Below are positions 63,283 through 64,000 of a DNA stretch of 64,000 nucleotides, piece by piece. Origin of the DNA: Pontimonas sp964584925 (lineage in GTDB: Bacteria; Actinomycetota; Actinomycetes; Actinomycetales; Microbacteriaceae); assembly GCA_964584925.1 (NCBI GenBank), contig CAZPBS010000002.1, positions 19,972 to 83,971 of the forward strand, given 5' to 3'. A program made the position numbers and the translations under genes. Under the pieces are notes generated by a model, which was not told the DNA's origin, did not search any database, and was given only the letters and a program-made list of their open reading frames with translations. Each line of letters begins with the position of its first letter. Within the stretch, counting starts at the first letter, position 1.

Positions 63283-63771
63283 ATGTTTGAGGTCTCCGTC
63301 GTCTACATCCTGCGAGAGGGCGCCGAGGGAGACGAGGTCCTCTTGGGGGAGAAGCTCACCGGTCTAGGGATTGGCAAGATTGTGGGCCCTGGGGGAAAAC
63401 AAGAACCTGGAGAGTCTCCTGTCGCGACCGCGCTGCGCGAAGTGTACGAAGAAGTTGGGCTCACGCTTGAGGCGAAGGACCTTTTTCCCCTGGCGCGGGT
63501 TACCTACCCCTTTGTGGGGCGGGGGGAACTCTCCCAGCGCTCGCATGCTTTCGTCACCCGGGTGTGGAGTGGAGACGTGCGGGCTAGCTCTGAAATCGAG
63601 GCAACCTGGTGGCCCCTGAGGGATCTTCCGGTGAACCGTATGTGGTCCGATGCGGCTCTGTGGTTACCCAGAGCCTTGGCCGGAGAGTTTGTAGAGGCAA
63701 CGTTCGAGATTGGGCCCCTGGATGAGGTGCTCTCTCAGACCATGCAGTGGTCGACACGACGTGAGGGCTAA
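63283..63771 (+). CDS. Nudix hydrolase, MTH1-like 8-oxo-dGTP diphosphatase
   Basis: 162 aa. A Nudix box is complete (GGKQEPGESPVATALREVYEEVGL spans about residues 38-61; key residues G38, E43 region, REVYEEVG). The rest, FEVSVVYILR at the start and ATWWPLRDLPVNRMWSDAALWLP later, resembles the MTH1/NUDT1 branch that hydrolyses oxidised purine triphosphates. Activity is inferred. With MutY 4 kb upstream it would complete the prevention and repair of 8-oxoG errors. Leaderless-type start. The stop shares CTAA (63768-63771) with the convergent RecB-like fragment. Confidence 0.85.
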   Translation: MFEVSVVYILREGAEGDEVLLGEKLTGLGIGKIVGPGGKQEPGESPVATALREVYEEVGLTLEAKDLFPLARVTYPFVGRGELSQRSHAFVTRVWSGDVRASSEIEATWWPLRDLPVNRMWSDAALWLPRALAGEFVEATFEIGPLDEVLSQTMQWSTRREG

Positions 63772-64000
63772 CGACCCAGTGCCGTGGTGATGAGCCAATC
63801 CCGCAGAGCCTGTGTGGAGAAGCAATCGATGCGGTTGTAGTGCAGGATGCTGTTTTTCAGCTCGCTAGCGGCTTTCTGATTGTCCTGAGCGCGCGCGAGT
63901 GTGTAATCCGCAAACGCGACGACTGACTCGCCGCCACCGGCGATTCCCGGGCAAGTCTCCAGGGACAGGATTCGAACACAGCCAGGTCACTGGCCGAAAT
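63768..64000 (-). pseudogene. 3' end of a TM0106-type RecB-like nuclease, apparently frame-disrupted
   Basis: The minus-strand frame ending with TAG at 63768-63770 encodes about 70 residues including GGGESVVAFADYTLARAQ and ILHYNRIDC, then STQALRDWLI, which match the end of the nuclease domain of TM0106-family RecB-like proteins (YN-x2-DC-x-ST-x2-LRDWL). Read upstream, this frame meets an in-frame TGA at 63987-63989 and has no ATG/GTG/TTG start in between, so it cannot be an intact short gene. Either there is a frameshift or stop (pseudogene or sequence error), or the rest lies beyond the window in another frame. The protein also ends a few residues after the nuclease signature, lacking the helicase part of longer relatives. 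Confidence 0.45.

Overview
The window is a gene-dense, GC-rich (about 60% by eye) bacterial chromosome segment from an actinobacterium, most likely a streamlined Microbacteriaceae of the aquatic Luna/Pontimonas/Aquiluna kind. That assignment rests on the actinobacterial families present (AdnA/AdnB, UvrD2, DUF3107, DUF3039, DUF2342 metalloprotease, UPF0182, DivIVA-type coiled-coil proteins), their order, very short intergenic gaps, shared stop codons and widespread leaderless-type promoters. It is an inference. I see no IS element, prophage, CRISPR array or rRNA. About 59 protein genes and two tRNAs account for the window, and no gene-free stretch exceeds 300 bp (longest: the 208 bp before rpsB).

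Layout. 1-7.3 kb: XerC (cut by the window edge), M23 peptidase, ZIP transporter, tRNA-Leu(UAG), aminopeptidase P, PHP phosphoesterase, DEAD-box helicase, ferritin-like protein, small membrane protein, DUF3107. 7.3-23.5 kb: a DNA-repair block (AdnA, AdnB, a degenerate APH-type kinase, NudC, UvrD2) followed by a cyclodehydratase-like protein, DUF2342 metalloprotease, PDZ-Lon protease and UPF0182. From memory this matches the order around Rv3202c-Rv3193c of Mycobacterium tuberculosis. 23.5-30.2 kb: initiator tRNA with a strong terminator, nitrilase, PKD lipoprotein, HtrA protease, DUF3039, PncB and an iron-sulfur (6-4) photolyase. 30.2-34.3 kb: murL, a murD-type ligase, rph and rdgB. 34.3-38.8 kb: rpsB-tsf, pyrH-frr-cdsA. 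38.8-45.1 kb: DivIVA-repeat protein, transglycosylase-like protein, zinc-binding protein, alpha/beta hydrolase, long coiled-coil protein, a composite membrane/lipoprotein-like protein, thioredoxin-fold TPR protein. 45.1-58.3 kb: cysteine desulfurase, mnmA, dxr, site-2 protease, ispG, proS, nusA, ylxR, infB, rbfA, nucleoside phosphorylase. 58.3-64 kb: mutY, SDR-DUF2867 protein, SNF2 helicase, zinc ribbon protein, MTH1-like Nudix, and the broken 3' end of a RecB-like nuclease.

How genes work together. AdnA/AdnB form a double-strand-break resection machine, and UvrD2, MutY, the Nudix proteins, RdgB and the photolyase add repair and nucleotide-pool cleaning. Cysteine desulfurase plus MnmA make 2-thiouridine in tRNA. 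Dxr and IspG are MEP isoprenoid enzymes. RpsB, Tsf, Frr, ProS, NusA, InfB and RbfA serve translation and transcription.

Most notable: murL and a MurD2-like ligase sit directly upstream of rph-rdgB, where related actinobacteria usually carry glutamate racemase murI. This suggests that D-glutamate for peptidoglycan is made by epimerising the UDP-MurNAc-dipeptide instead of by a racemase. A second window-wide signal is a promoter pattern, TAnnnT followed by 6-7 bases and then directly ATG/GTG, seen at 17 genes, which indicates extensive leaderless transcription and corrects several start codons.
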